Below are positions 17,199 through 24,773 of a DNA stretch of 64,000 nt, piece after piece (the first letter of the stretch is position 1; the number at the start of each line of letters is the position of its first letter). Source of the DNA: Pseudomonas sp. H9 (lineage in GTDB: Bacteria; Pseudomonadota; Gammaproteobacteria; Pseudomonadales; Pseudomonadaceae); assembly GCF_004353925.1 (NCBI RefSeq), contig NZ_SMOK01000003.1, positions 243,835 through 307,834 of the forward strand, read 5' to 3'. A program made the position numbers and the translations under genes. The notes below the pieces were generated by a model. The model ran no database searches and was not told where the DNA came from. It saw nothing but the letters and a program-made list of their open reading frames with translations.

Positions 17199-18206
17199 AT
17201 GGCGGCTCTACAAGCATTTTTCAGCAACGACCTCATGGGTACCAGCACGTGGTTCTGGCTGGCCTTCATTACTATTGTCCTGGCTTTGCTGGTGCTGGAC
17301 CTTGGCGTCTTGCACCGCAAGGCCCACGAAATCGAAATGCGCGAAAGCCTGCTGCTATACACCGGCTATTTCAGTGTCGGCGTACTGTTCGGTGGCTGGA
17401 TCTGGCTTGAGCTAGGCGCGCAAAAGGCCCTGGAGTTCTACACCGGTTTTCTCGTCGAACAGTCATTGTCCATGGACAATGTCTTCGTCATGGCGATGAT
17501 CTTCAGTTACTTCTCCATCCCCCGCCTCTACCAGCACCGCGTGCTGTTCTGGGGCATCCTCGGGGTGGTGGTATTGCGGGCGATCATGATTGGCGTGGGC
17601 AGCGCGCTGGTTCAGGAGTTCGCCTGGATCCTCTACGTATTTGGAGCCTTCCTGTTGATCACCGGGGTAAAAATGCTGTTTTCCCGCGAGGAAGCGCACC
17701 CGGACCTGGGTAACAACCCGGTACTCAAATTTGTGCGCCGCCATTTACGTGTCACCGATGACATCCATGGCCCGCATTTCTTCGTGCGCCTCAAAACGGC
17801 CGGGCAGCACAAAGCCTTACTGTATGCCACACCGTTGTTCCTTGCGCTGGTATTGATCGAGTTGGCTGACCTGGTGTTCGCAGTCGACAGTGTGCCGGCG
17901 ATCTTCGCCATCACCCAGGACCCGTTCATCGTTTACACCTCGAACATCTTTGCGATTCTGGGCCTGCGGGCGCTGTACTTCGCGCTCGCGGCGCTGATGC
18001 ACCGTTTTGTCTACCTCAAGTACGCCCTGGCGCTGGTGCTGATTTTTATCGGCGGCAAGATTTTCTATCACGGCCTGATTGGCTCGGTACCGGCCTTGCT
18101 GTCGCTGAGCGTTACCGTCGGTCTGCTCAGTGGTGGTGTGTTGCTGTCACTGTTCAAGACCCGCGAGCAGCCGCCCCACCCGGCGAACTCCAGTCAGCCC
18201 AAATGA
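17199..18206 (+). CDS. TerC-family (Alx-like) membrane protein
   Basis: A 335-residue integral membrane protein with about nine hydrophobic segments. Family signatures are the acidic membrane motifs EQSLSMDNVFVMAMIF (about 88-103) and ELADLVFAVDSVPAIFAITQ (about 217-236), each with conserved Asp/Glu. TerC/Alx proteins export manganese or support metal loading of exported proteins. A strong AAGGAGGGG lies six bases before the ATG. A short Pro-rich hydrophilic tail ends the protein. It is followed by a REP pair. Confidence 0.88.
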   Translation: MAALQAFFSNDLMGTSTWFWLAFITIVLALLVLDLGVLHRKAHEIEMRESLLLYTGYFSVGVLFGGWIWLELGAQKALEFYTGFLVEQSLSMDNVFVMAMIFSYFSIPRLYQHRVLFWGILGVVVLRAIMIGVGSALVQEFAWILYVFGAFLLITGVKMLFSREEAHPDLGNNPVLKFVRRHLRVTDDIHGPHFFVRLKTAGQHKALLYATPLFLALVLIELADLVFAVDSVPAIFAITQDPFIVYTSNIFAILGLRALYFALAALMHRFVYLKYALALVLIFIGGKIFYHGLIGSVPALLSLSVTVGLLSGGVLLSLFKTREQPPHPANSSQPK

Positions 18207-18211
18207 AACCG

Positions 18212-18300
18212 GTAGGAGCGGGCTTGCCCCGCGATGCGATTTCGCTGACGAACCGCAATCGCGGGGCAAGCCCGACCCCACAGCAACCCCCTTCCTACCG
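18212..18300. repeat. REP pair with a degraded extension
   Basis: GTAGGAGCGGGCTTGCCCCG faces an arm ending GGGGCAAGCCCGACCCCAC, which carries substitutions, and a fragment CTTCCTACCG follows. It separates the convergent terC-family and acyl-CoA dehydrogenase genes. Confidence 0.88.
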
Positions 18301-18307
18301 GGAAAGA

Positions 18308-19537
18308 TCAATGGCTGCTGCGCAGCATTTCCTTCGGCACATACTTGCCGATCTCATACTTGCCAATCGCCGCCCGGTGCACTTCATCCGGGCCATCGGC
18401 CAGGCGCAGGGTACGTTGCATGGCGTACATGTAGGCCAACGGGAAGTCACCACTGACCCCGGCGCCACCGTGGATTTGAATCGCCCGGTCAATCACCTTC
18501 AAGGCCACGTTCGGCGCTACCACCTTGATCTGGGCGATTTCGCTACGTGCCACTTTGTTGCCGACGGTGTCCATCATGTAGGCCGCCTTGAGGGTCAGCA
18601 GCCGCGCCATGTCGATTTCCATACGCGAGTCGGCAATCTTGTCGACGTTACCACCCAGGCGCGCCAACGGTCGGCCGAAGGCAGTGCGTTCCACCGAACG
18701 TTTACACATCAACTCCAGCGCACGTTCCGCCATGCCGATTGAACGCATGCAGTGGTGAATGCGCCCTGGCCCCAGCCGCCCCTGCGCGATTTCGAAGCCA
18801 CGGCCCTCGCCCAGTAACACATTCTCGTAAGGCACGCGCACGTTCTCGAACAGCACTTCGGCGTGGCCATGAGGCGCGTCGTCGTAGCCGAACACCGGCA
18901 GTGGACGGACGATTTTCACCCCAGGGGTGTCGGTAGGTACCAGAATCATCGAGTGCTGCTGGTGACGTGGGCCGTCGGGGTTGGTCAAGCCCATGAAGAT
19001 CATGATCTTGCAGCGCGGGTCGCAGGCGCCTGAGGTCCACCATTTACGGCCATTGATCACCCACTGGTCACCCTCGCGCACGGCACGGGCGGCCATGTTG
19101 GTAGCGTCGGAAGAGGCCACATCGGGTTCGGTCATGGCAAAGGCCGAGCGAATCTCGCCACGCAGCAGCGGCTCAAGCCACTGACGTTTCTGCGCTTCAC
19201 TGCCGTAGCGCACCAGCACTTCCATGTTGCCGGTGTCCGGAGCTGAGCAGTTGAACGGCTCAGGGCCGAGCAGCGAACGGCCCATGATTTCAGCCAGCGG
19301 CGCGTACTCCAGGTTGGTCAGCCCTGCCCCCAGCTCCGACTCGGGCAAGAACAGGTTCCACAGGCCTTCAGCCTTGGCCTTGTTTTTGAGCTCTTCCATG
19401 ATCGCGGTCGGCTGCCAGCGGTCACCCTCGGCAACCTGGCGCTCGAACACCGCTTCAGCGGGATAGACATAAGCATCCATGAACGCCGTGACACGTTCGC
19501 GCAACGCCTGGACCTTGGGTGAATAGGCGAAATCCAT
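18308..19537 (-). CDS. Acyl-CoA dehydrogenase family protein
   Basis: A 409-residue flavoenzyme of the acyl-CoA dehydrogenase family, closest in style to the ACAD10/11-like branch. FAD- and substrate-binding signatures are [15 protein letters not shown] (about 136-150), [14 protein letters not shown] and the C-terminal [18 protein letters not shown] with ADGPDEVH. It would oxidise an acyl-CoA to the 2-enoyl-CoA in the cytoplasm and pass electrons to ETF. The ATG at 19537 follows GAAGGTG; a TTG five codons upstream lacks a site. A LysR gene is divergent 138 bases away and probably controls it. The natural acyl chain is unknown. Confidence 0.88.
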   Translation of the reverse strand: MDFAYSPKVQALRERVTAFMDAYVYPAEAVFERQVAEGDRWQPTAIMEELKNKAKAEGLWNLFLPESELGAGLTNLEYAPLAEIMGRSLLGPEPFNCSAPDTGNMEVLVRYGSEAQKRQWLEPLLRGEIRSAFAMTEPDVASSDATNMAARAVREGDQWVINGRKWWTSGACDPRCKIMIFMGLTNPDGPRHQQHSMILVPTDTPGVKIVRPLPVFGYDDAPHGHAEVLFENVRVPYENVLLGEGRGFEIAQGRLGPGRIHHCMRSIGMAERALELMCKRSVERTAFGRPLARLGGNVDKIADSRMEIDMARLLTLKAAYMMDTVGNKVARSEIAQIKVVAPNVALKVIDRAIQIHGGAGVSGDFPLAYMYAMQRTLRLADGPDEVHRAAIGKYEIGKYVPKEMLRSSH

Positions 19538-19586
19538 GGGCAACACCTTCAAAGGATTGGGGATCTGATGAAGAGCCTAGATCAGC

Positions 19587-19650
19587 GATCATAATCCACC
19601 TAGTCTATTTTCATTCTGTATAAACATTCATAACCAATATATGATCCACC
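19587..19650. promoter_or_regulatory. Divergent control region of acyl-CoA dehydrogenase and LysR genes
   Basis: The AT-rich gap carries ATCCACC twice, at 19594 and 19644, exactly 50 bases apart, and GATCAT (19587) facing ATGATC (19641). These could be LysR recognition and activation sites; no consensus is known to me. Confidence 0.3.
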
Positions 19651-19675
19651 CATAACACCAACAAGAGCAGCGCCC

Positions 19676-20599
19676 ATGAATCTGAGCAAGGTCGACCTGA
19701 ATCTGTTCATCGTCTTCGATGCCATCTACACCGAAGCCAACCTGACACGCGCCGGGCAGATCGTCGGCATTACCCAGCCAGCGGTGTCGAACGCTCTGGC
19801 GCGTCTGCGCGAGACCTTCAACGACCCGTTGTTCGTGCGCACCGCTCAAGGCATGGTGCCCACCCCGATGGCGCAGAACATCATCGGCCCGGTCCGCAAC
19901 GCCTTGTCGCTGTTGCGTGTGTCGGTTCAGGAAAGCCGGATCTTCAACCCGCTGCAAGCCAACAAGACGTTTCGCATCAGCATGACCGACCTCACCGAAG
20001 CGGTCATCCTGCCACCGTTGTTCCAGCGCCTGCGCCGCCAGGCCCCGAACGTGGTGATTGAAAGCTTTCCCTGCAAACGTCGCGAAACCACCAAGGAACT
20101 GGCCGCCGGGCGCCTGGATTTTGCCGTGGATGCACCGCTCAACACCGACCCGCAGGTGCGTCACGTCAAGCTGATGCAGGATCGCTACGTCTGCACCATG
20201 CGCCAGGGCCATCCGCTGGCTAAAGACAAGCTCAGCCTGGACGACTACCTGGGGCTGACCCACATTCACATTTCCAGCCGCCGCAACGGCCTGGGTTATG
20301 TCGACCTGGCTCTGGGCAAGATGGGCCTGCAACGCAAGATAGCCCTGCGTTCACAGCACTATTTGATGGCGTCTCAAGTGCTGCAGCAAACCGACATGGT
20401 CATGACCGTGCCCGAGCGCTTTGCCCGACGACATCAACTCAACTACCTGAGCCTGCCGGTCAACGATGTGCCACCGCTGGAAACCCACCTGTACTGGCAT
20501 GAAAGCACTGACCAGGATCCGGCCAACCGCTGGATGCGCGAGCAGATTATTGAATTGTCCCAGGCTGTGGTTGCGCAGGATGAGCAGGCACAGGCATAG
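19676..20599 (+). CDS. LysR-family transcriptional regulator
   Basis: A 307-residue LysR regulator of the NodD/NahR-like branch. The winged helix lies at about 6-65 (LNLFIVFDAIYTEANLTRAG, then ITQPAVSNALARLRE) and the effector-binding domain at about 90-300. It is divergent from the acyl-CoA dehydrogenase gene, its likely target. The ligand is unknown, perhaps an acyl-CoA precursor. Confidence 0.88.
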   Translation: MNLSKVDLNLFIVFDAIYTEANLTRAGQIVGITQPAVSNALARLRETFNDPLFVRTAQGMVPTPMAQNIIGPVRNALSLLRVSVQESRIFNPLQANKTFRISMTDLTEAVILPPLFQRLRRQAPNVVIESFPCKRRETTKELAAGRLDFAVDAPLNTDPQVRHVKLMQDRYVCTMRQGHPLAKDKLSLDDYLGLTHIHISSRRNGLGYVDLALGKMGLQRKIALRSQHYLMASQVLQQTDMVMTVPERFARRHQLNYLSLPVNDVPPLETHLYWHESTDQDPANRWMREQIIELSQAVVAQDEQAQA

Positions 20600-20609
20600 C
20601 CTGCGCCAC

Positions 20610-20639
20610 TTGACGTATACGTCAACCTGCCTTTAGGTT
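20610..20639 (+). promoter_or_regulatory. LiuR-type operator and MerR-type promoter
   Basis: TTGACGTATACGTCAA at 20610-20625 is a perfect 16-base palindrome. Its TTGACG also serves as a -35, with TAGGTT at 20634-20639 as a -10, spaced 18 bases, a long spacer as MerR-type regulators need. It lies 28 bases before liuR, so autoregulation is likely. Confidence 0.65.
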
Positions 20640-20667
20640 AGCTCATGCCCATTTCCCGAGCCTGACC

Positions 20668-21069
20668 ATGAGCAGCCAGACCTACAGCATTTCTGACCTG
20701 TCCCGCGAGCTGGATATCACCACTCGCGCCATCCGCTTTTACGAAGAACAGGGCTTGCTGAGCCCTGAACGCCGCGGCCTTGAGCGCATTTACTCGGCGC
20801 GCGACAAGGTCAGCCTGAAGCTGATTCTGCGTGGCAAGCGCATCGGCTTCTCGCTGGCCGAGTGCCGTGAGCTGATCGAGCTCTACGACCCGTCCAGCGG
20901 CAACCTTAAACAGTTGCACAGCATGCTGGCGAAGATCACCGAGCGCCGCGCCCAACTTGAACAGCAACTGCTCGACATCCAGCAAATGCAACTGGAGCTG
21001 GACACCGCCCAGGAGCGCTGTGAACAAGCGCTGGCCGCCACCTTGAACAACCAGAAAAACAGCCATTGA
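20668..21069 (+). CDS. liuR: MerR-family regulator of leucine/isovalerate catabolism, LiuR
   Basis: A 133-residue MerR protein. The winged helix is at about 5-75 (YSISDLSRELDITTRAIRFY, EEQGLLSPERRGLERIYSAR) and is followed by a long coiled-coil dimer helix (about 90-130). There are no metal-binding Cys, which fits the LiuR group that answers to acyl-CoA type ligands. It lies 18 bases before the HMG-CoA lyase gene and surely shares its transcript. The other liu genes (isovaleryl-CoA dehydrogenase, methylcrotonyl-CoA carboxylase) are not in the window. Confidence 0.85.
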   Translation: MSSQTYSISDLSRELDITTRAIRFYEEQGLLSPERRGLERIYSARDKVSLKLILRGKRIGFSLAECRELIELYDPSSGNLKQLHSMLAKITERRAQLEQQLLDIQQMQLELDTAQERCEQALAATLNNQKNSH

Positions 21070-21087
21070 GCCTTGAGGAACCGCGCC

Positions 21088-21987
21088 ATGTCATTGCCTG
21101 AAACAGCCCGCCTGGTCGAAGTCGGCCCGCGCGACGGCCTGCAGAACGAAGCTCAGCCCATCAGCGTGGCTGACAAGGTCCAGTTGGTCGATGACCTCAC
21201 CGCCGCTGGCCTGTCCTATATAGAAGTAGGCAGCTTCGTTTCGCCCAAGTGGGTGCCGCAAATGGCCGGTTCCGCCGAGGTGTTTGCCAACATCACACAA
21301 AAGGCGGGGGTCACTTATGCGGCCCTGGCACCGAACCTGCGTGGCTTCGAAGACGCCCTGGCCGCTGGCGTGAAGGAAGTGGCGGTGTTCGCTGCCGCCT
21401 CCGAGGCGTTCTCCCAGCGCAACATCAATTGCTCGATCAGCGAGAGCCTGCAGCGCTTCGTGCCGATCATGGAAGCTGCCCGTGCACACGGTGTGCGAGT
21501 ACGTGGCTATGTCTCCTGCGTGCTCGGCTGCCCTTATGAAGGTGTGGTCGCGGCTGAGCAGGTGGCGCCAGTGGCGCGTGAACTGCACGACATGGGCTGC
21601 TACGAGGTATCGCTGGGCGACACCATTGGTACCGGCACCCCAGGCGCTACCCGCCGTCTGTTCGAGGTGGTGTCAGCCTATGTGCCACGCGCACAACTGG
21701 CCGGTCACTTCCACGATACCTACGGCCAGGCTCTGGCCAACGTCTATGCCAGCTTGCTTGAGGGTATCAACGTCTTCGACAGCTCGGTCGCAGGCCTGGG
21801 CGGCTGCCCGTATGCCAAAGGTGCCAGCGGTAATGTCGCCAGTGAAGACGTGCTGTACATGCTGCAAGGCCTGGGCATCGAGACCGGGATCAACCTTGAG
21901 CAGTTGATTCACGCCGGCCAGCGCATCAGCGCGGTACTGGGCCGGGCTACCGGTTCACGCGTGGCGCGCGCCCGTAGCGCAGCTTGA
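21088..21987 (+). CDS. mvaB: Hydroxymethylglutaryl-CoA lyase
   Basis: A 299-residue TIM-barrel lyase that splits HMG-CoA into acetoacetate and acetyl-CoA, the last step of leucine breakdown. The N-terminal VEVGPRDGLQNE holds the metal and catalytic residues, HFHDTYGQAL the metal-binding His pair, and SSVAGLGGCPYAKGASGN the signature Cys loop (about residues 225-242). The ATG at 21088 has TGAGGAA at good spacing. Second gene of the liuR-mvaB pair; it is followed by the crcY control region. Confidence 0.93.
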   Translation: MSLPETARLVEVGPRDGLQNEAQPISVADKVQLVDDLTAAGLSYIEVGSFVSPKWVPQMAGSAEVFANITQKAGVTYAALAPNLRGFEDALAAGVKEVAVFAAASEAFSQRNINCSISESLQRFVPIMEAARAHGVRVRGYVSCVLGCPYEGVVAAEQVAPVARELHDMGCYEVSLGDTIGTGTPGATRRLFEVVSAYVPRAQLAGHFHDTYGQALANVYASLLEGINVFDSSVAGLGGCPYAKGASGNVASEDVLYMLQGLGIETGINLEQLIHAGQRISAVLGRATGSRVARARSAA

Positions 21988-21993
21988 TACTGT

Positions 21994-22063
21994 GGGCGGT
22001 AACAGCAGGCTGGGTGCCTGAGTGTTACCGCCCCCACGGTTTACAGAAAAAAACCGGGTAACA
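21994..22063 (+). promoter_or_regulatory. Candidate CbrB upstream activating sites for crcY
   Basis: An 11-base inverted repeat, GGGCGGTAACA (21994-22004) and TGTTACCGCCC (22023-22033), is followed by a third GTAACA at 22058-22063. CbrB sites are described with GTTAC/GTAAC cores. They lie about 110-180 bases before the predicted crcY start, normal for an enhancer-binding protein. The same stem could also end the mvaB transcript. Confidence 0.6.
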
Positions 22064-22107
22064 CGGAAACAAATCGACAGAATTCCCCGCCCCCTTTTCC
22101 TGCCAAA

Positions 22108-22138
22108 AAAACCTAAACCATTGATTTCATTAGGTTTT
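22108..22138. promoter_or_regulatory. Inverted repeat just upstream of the crcY promoter
   Basis: AAAACCTAA and TTAGGTTTT form a perfect 9-base inverted repeat with 13 bases between, ending seven bases before the sigma-54 promoter. Its binder is unknown; it lies between the enhancer-like sites and the promoter, where a bending protein would act. Confidence 0.4.
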
Positions 22139-22144
22139 AAAAAG

Positions 22145-22161
22145 TTGGCACGGCATCTGCT
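22145..22161 (+). promoter_or_regulatory. Sigma-54 promoter of crcY
   Basis: TTGGCACGGCATCTGCT fits the -24/-12 consensus TGGCACG-N4-TTGCT with GG at 22147-22148 and GC at 22159-22160, exactly ten bases apart. It predicts a transcript start near 22172. Confidence 0.85.
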
Positions 22162-22171
22162 ATATCTTTAG

Positions 22172-22530
22172 TACAAGAACAATAAAAAGTGCGACACACA
22201 ATAAAAACAATACGAGACGACTCTGACATAACAAAAACAACACGGCAGAGACGCAGCTAACAGATTTTTTTGGAGAAGATGTGCTTTTCCGGGGTTCGCC
22301 CTCGCAACCTGACACAGAACAATAAAACTACCCCAAGGTAGCGCCAGTCACGGTTGGATCAGTAATGATGAGAGTAGATCAGCGCTCAAAAAAATACGTT
22401 TGCTCTTGATCCCGGATGGGGATCGCCAGAAACAAGAGGCAACGGTCGCCAAAAACAACAATAGGCCGCCCTCCAATAACAAAAAAGAGCACGCAACAAT
22501 CTTTGAGGGGAGCTTCGGCTCCCCTCAGTG
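22172..22530 (+). ncRNA. crcY: CrcY-type small RNA that sequesters Hfq/Crc
   Basis: This 537-base gap between mvaB and mgtC has no protein gene. It holds an RNA of about 355 bases with six A-rich CA motifs of the AANAANAA type that bind the Hfq-Crc complex, at about 22175-22189, 22198-22211, 22228-22242, 22316-22328, 22449-22464 and 22473-22489. It ends in a strong GAGGGGAGC-TTCG-GCTCCCCTC hairpin (22505-22526) that overlaps the mgtC stop codon; the T run after it is weak. The sigma-54 promoter and CbrB-like sites fit CbrAB control. In P. putida crcY lies between the HMG-CoA lyase and mgtC genes, which is the same order. The RNA would relieve catabolite repression when carbon sources are poor. 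Confidence 0.88.
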
Positions 22531-23049
22531 CTTCCCGCCCTCCTGCTTTTCATCTCCATCGTCTTTCTCGAACCGGTTTACCACCCACGGCATCACGCCC
22601 AGCACCAGCAGGGCCAACAGGGTGCTGATCACTGCGGTCGCTTCGCGGCCCATCCCCGCCGCCACACCAATGGCCGCCGTCATCCACATTCCCGCCGCCG
22701 TGGTCAGGCCTTTGACATGGTCAAGTTGCTGATGGTGGCCCTTGAGAATGGTGCCGGCGCCAAGAAAACCGATACCGGCGACAACGCCCTGCACCACCCG
22801 ACTCAGTGCCGCATCGTCGACCCCGGCCATGCGCGGCACTAACACAAACAGCGCCGCGCCCATCGCCACCAGCATGTGCGTACGTACACCCGCAGCTTTG
22901 CCCTTGAGTTCCCGCTCGAATCCCAGAATGCCACCGAGCAGCGCAGCCATGAGCATGCGCACCGTCACCTGGGTCAGTTGCTTGGCATCATTGATGTCAG
23001 CGAACTCAGCCAGCAGGGTCATCCAGGCTTGATGCCACCACGCGTCCAT
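22525..23049 (-). CDS. mgtC: MgtC/SapB-family inner-membrane protein
   Basis: A 174-residue protein with four or five membrane helices and the MgtC signature GGILGFERELKGKAAGVRTH (about 40-59), then GIGFLGAGTILK and GLTTAAGMWMTAAIG. The MgtC family is linked to growth in low magnesium and to control of the F-type ATPase in pathogens. The ATG at 23049 follows AGGAG eight bases upstream; longer in-frame readings have no support. A short charged tail (EKDDGDEKQEGGKH) ends the protein. It converges on crcY, and its stop lies in the crcY terminator hairpin. Confidence 0.9.
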   Translation of the reverse strand: MDAWWHQAWMTLLAEFADINDAKQLTQVTVRMLMAALLGGILGFERELKGKAAGVRTHMLVAMGAALFVLVPRMAGVDDAALSRVVQGVVAGIGFLGAGTILKGHHQQLDHVKGLTTAAGMWMTAAIGVAAGMGREATAVISTLLALLVLGVMPWVVNRFEKDDGDEKQEGGKH

Positions 23050-23323
23050 CGCCGTGCTCCTGAAAAGGGCTATTACTCGATGGACCCTGCCACTTGGCAC
23101 TCGTGCTGTATCAGCCGACGACAGGCAAACGCTGCGACTGTAGCAGGTGCGGTGGAAGGTCGCAGGCCGCTCAAAATGGCTGGGCAAAGCTCGGTAAACT
23201 GGGGCCTGCAGTGGTCTGACCGTTAATCTGATATGGTTTTTATCGAAATACCTGAGCCTGTTATGCAAACAGATCGACAGCCATAGTGCTCTGGCCTGAT
23301 CGAGGCCTGATGAGCGACGAACC

Positions 23324-24736
23324 ATGAGCGATAGAATTCCCGTCCAGATCGTTGAAGTTGCCGAGCCTTCCGCCACCAAGAAGAAGACCGCCAGCAGCGA
23401 CAGACAAATCCACACCCGTAGCTTTACCGGCTTTTTTCGAAACCTGCGCCTGGGCGGTGCGGGCTTCTTGTTTCTGCTGTTTTTCGGCACCGTCTGGTTG
23501 AACTGGAACGGCCGTCAGGCCGTGCTGTGGGACCTGGCCGACAGCAAGTTCCACATCTTCGGTGCGACCTTCTGGCCCCAGGATTTCATTCTCTTGTCAG
23601 CGTTGCTGATCATCTGCGCTTTCGGCCTGTTCGCCATTACCGTGTTTGCCGGGCGGGTATGGTGCGGTTACACCTGCCCACAGAGCTCCTGGACCTGGAT
23701 CTTCATGTGGTGCGAGAAGGTTACCGAAGGTGATCGCAACCAGCGTATCAAGCTCGATGCCGCGCCCTGGAGCCTGAACAAACTCGCCCGGCGCTCCGCC
23801 AAGCACACCCTGTGGCTGGCCATCAGCCTGCTCACCGGCCTGACCTTTGTTGGCTACTTCACACCGATCCGACCGCTGACTGAAGAACTCTTCACCTTGC
23901 AACTGGGTGGCATCAGCCTGTTCTGGATCCTGTTCTTCACTGGCGCGACCTACATGAATGCCGGCTGGCTGCGTGAAGCAGTGTGCATGCACATGTGCCC
24001 TTATGCCCGCTTCCAGAGCGTGATGTTCGACAAAGACACCCTGGCCATCAGCTACGACCCAGCCCGTGGCGAGTCCCGTGGCCCGCGCAAAAAAGACATC
24101 GACTACAAGGCCAAGGGCCTGGGCGACTGCATCGACTGCACCATGTGCGTCCAGGTGTGCCCGACCGGCATCGACATTCGCGATGGCCTGCAGATGGAAT
24201 GCATTGGCTGCGCAGCCTGTATCGATGCCTGTGATTCGGTCATGGACAAAATGGGCTATGCCCGCGGCCTGATTGGCTACAAGTCCGAGCACAACCTGCA
24301 GGGCGGCAAGACCAACTGGCTGCGCCCACGCCTGCTGGGCTACGTCACCGTTCTGGTAGTGATGATCGGTGCGCTGGTGATCGCCTTGCAGCACCGGCCA
24401 ATGGTGTCGATGGACGTGATCAAGGACCGCGGCCTGTTCCGTGAAAACAACCTGGGGCAGATCGAAAACATCTACACCCTCAAGGTCATCAACAAGACCC
24501 AACAAGCGCAACACTACCGCTTGCGCCTGGTCGACGCCGAGGGCTTCGAACTGCACGGCAAGACCGAGTTCACCCTGGCCGCCTCGGAGATGAGCGAGAT
24601 ACCGGTATCGGTCGCCATGCTGGCCGAGCGCCCGCAAAGCAGCTCGCAGGAGATCAGCTTCGAAATCGTCGACAGCGACCAACCCGGAATTTCCAGTGTT
24701 GCTCATAGCCGTTTTGTCGCGCCTTTGAACCGCTGA
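23324..24736 (+). CDS. ccoG: Cytochrome c oxidase accessory protein CcoG (FixG/RdxA family)
   Basis: A 470-residue membrane ferredoxin-like protein. Five or so membrane helices occur (about 44-62, 85-107, 155-180, 195-215, 340-358). A CGYTCPQSSW motif and two [4Fe-4S] binding motifs, CIDCTMCVQVCPTGID and CIGCAACIDACDS (about 268-305), are followed by a periplasmic Ig-like domain. CcoG reduces Cu(II) to Cu(I) for assembly of cbb3 oxidase. No ccoNOQP or ccoHIS genes are in the window, so the gene is stand-alone here. The ribosome site is weak. Confidence 0.9.
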   Translation: MSDRIPVQIVEVAEPSATKKKTASSDRQIHTRSFTGFFRNLRLGGAGFLFLLFFGTVWLNWNGRQAVLWDLADSKFHIFGATFWPQDFILLSALLIICAFGLFAITVFAGRVWCGYTCPQSSWTWIFMWCEKVTEGDRNQRIKLDAAPWSLNKLARRSAKHTLWLAISLLTGLTFVGYFTPIRPLTEELFTLQLGGISLFWILFFTGATYMNAGWLREAVCMHMCPYARFQSVMFDKDTLAISYDPARGESRGPRKKDIDYKAKGLGDCIDCTMCVQVCPTGIDIRDGLQMECIGCAACIDACDSVMDKMGYARGLIGYKSEHNLQGGKTNWLRPRLLGYVTVLVVMIGALVIALQHRPMVSMDVIKDRGLFRENNLGQIENIYTLKVINKTQQAQHYRLRLVDAEGFELHGKTEFTLAASEMSEIPVSVAMLAERPQSSSQEISFEIVDSDQPGISSVAHSRFVAPLNR

Positions 24737-24773
24737 TCACATACACTTTGCAGCAGTCGAAACGTCCCGAGCC

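Noticed and set aside
18295..18742. Small plus-strand frames within the acyl-CoA dehydrogenase gene
   Set aside because: They are shadows without ribosome sites or recognisable products.
23050..23490. Possible 147-residue N-terminal extension of mgtC
   Set aside because: The extension is basic, unlike any MgtC, and the ATG at 23049 has a good AGGAG ribosome site.
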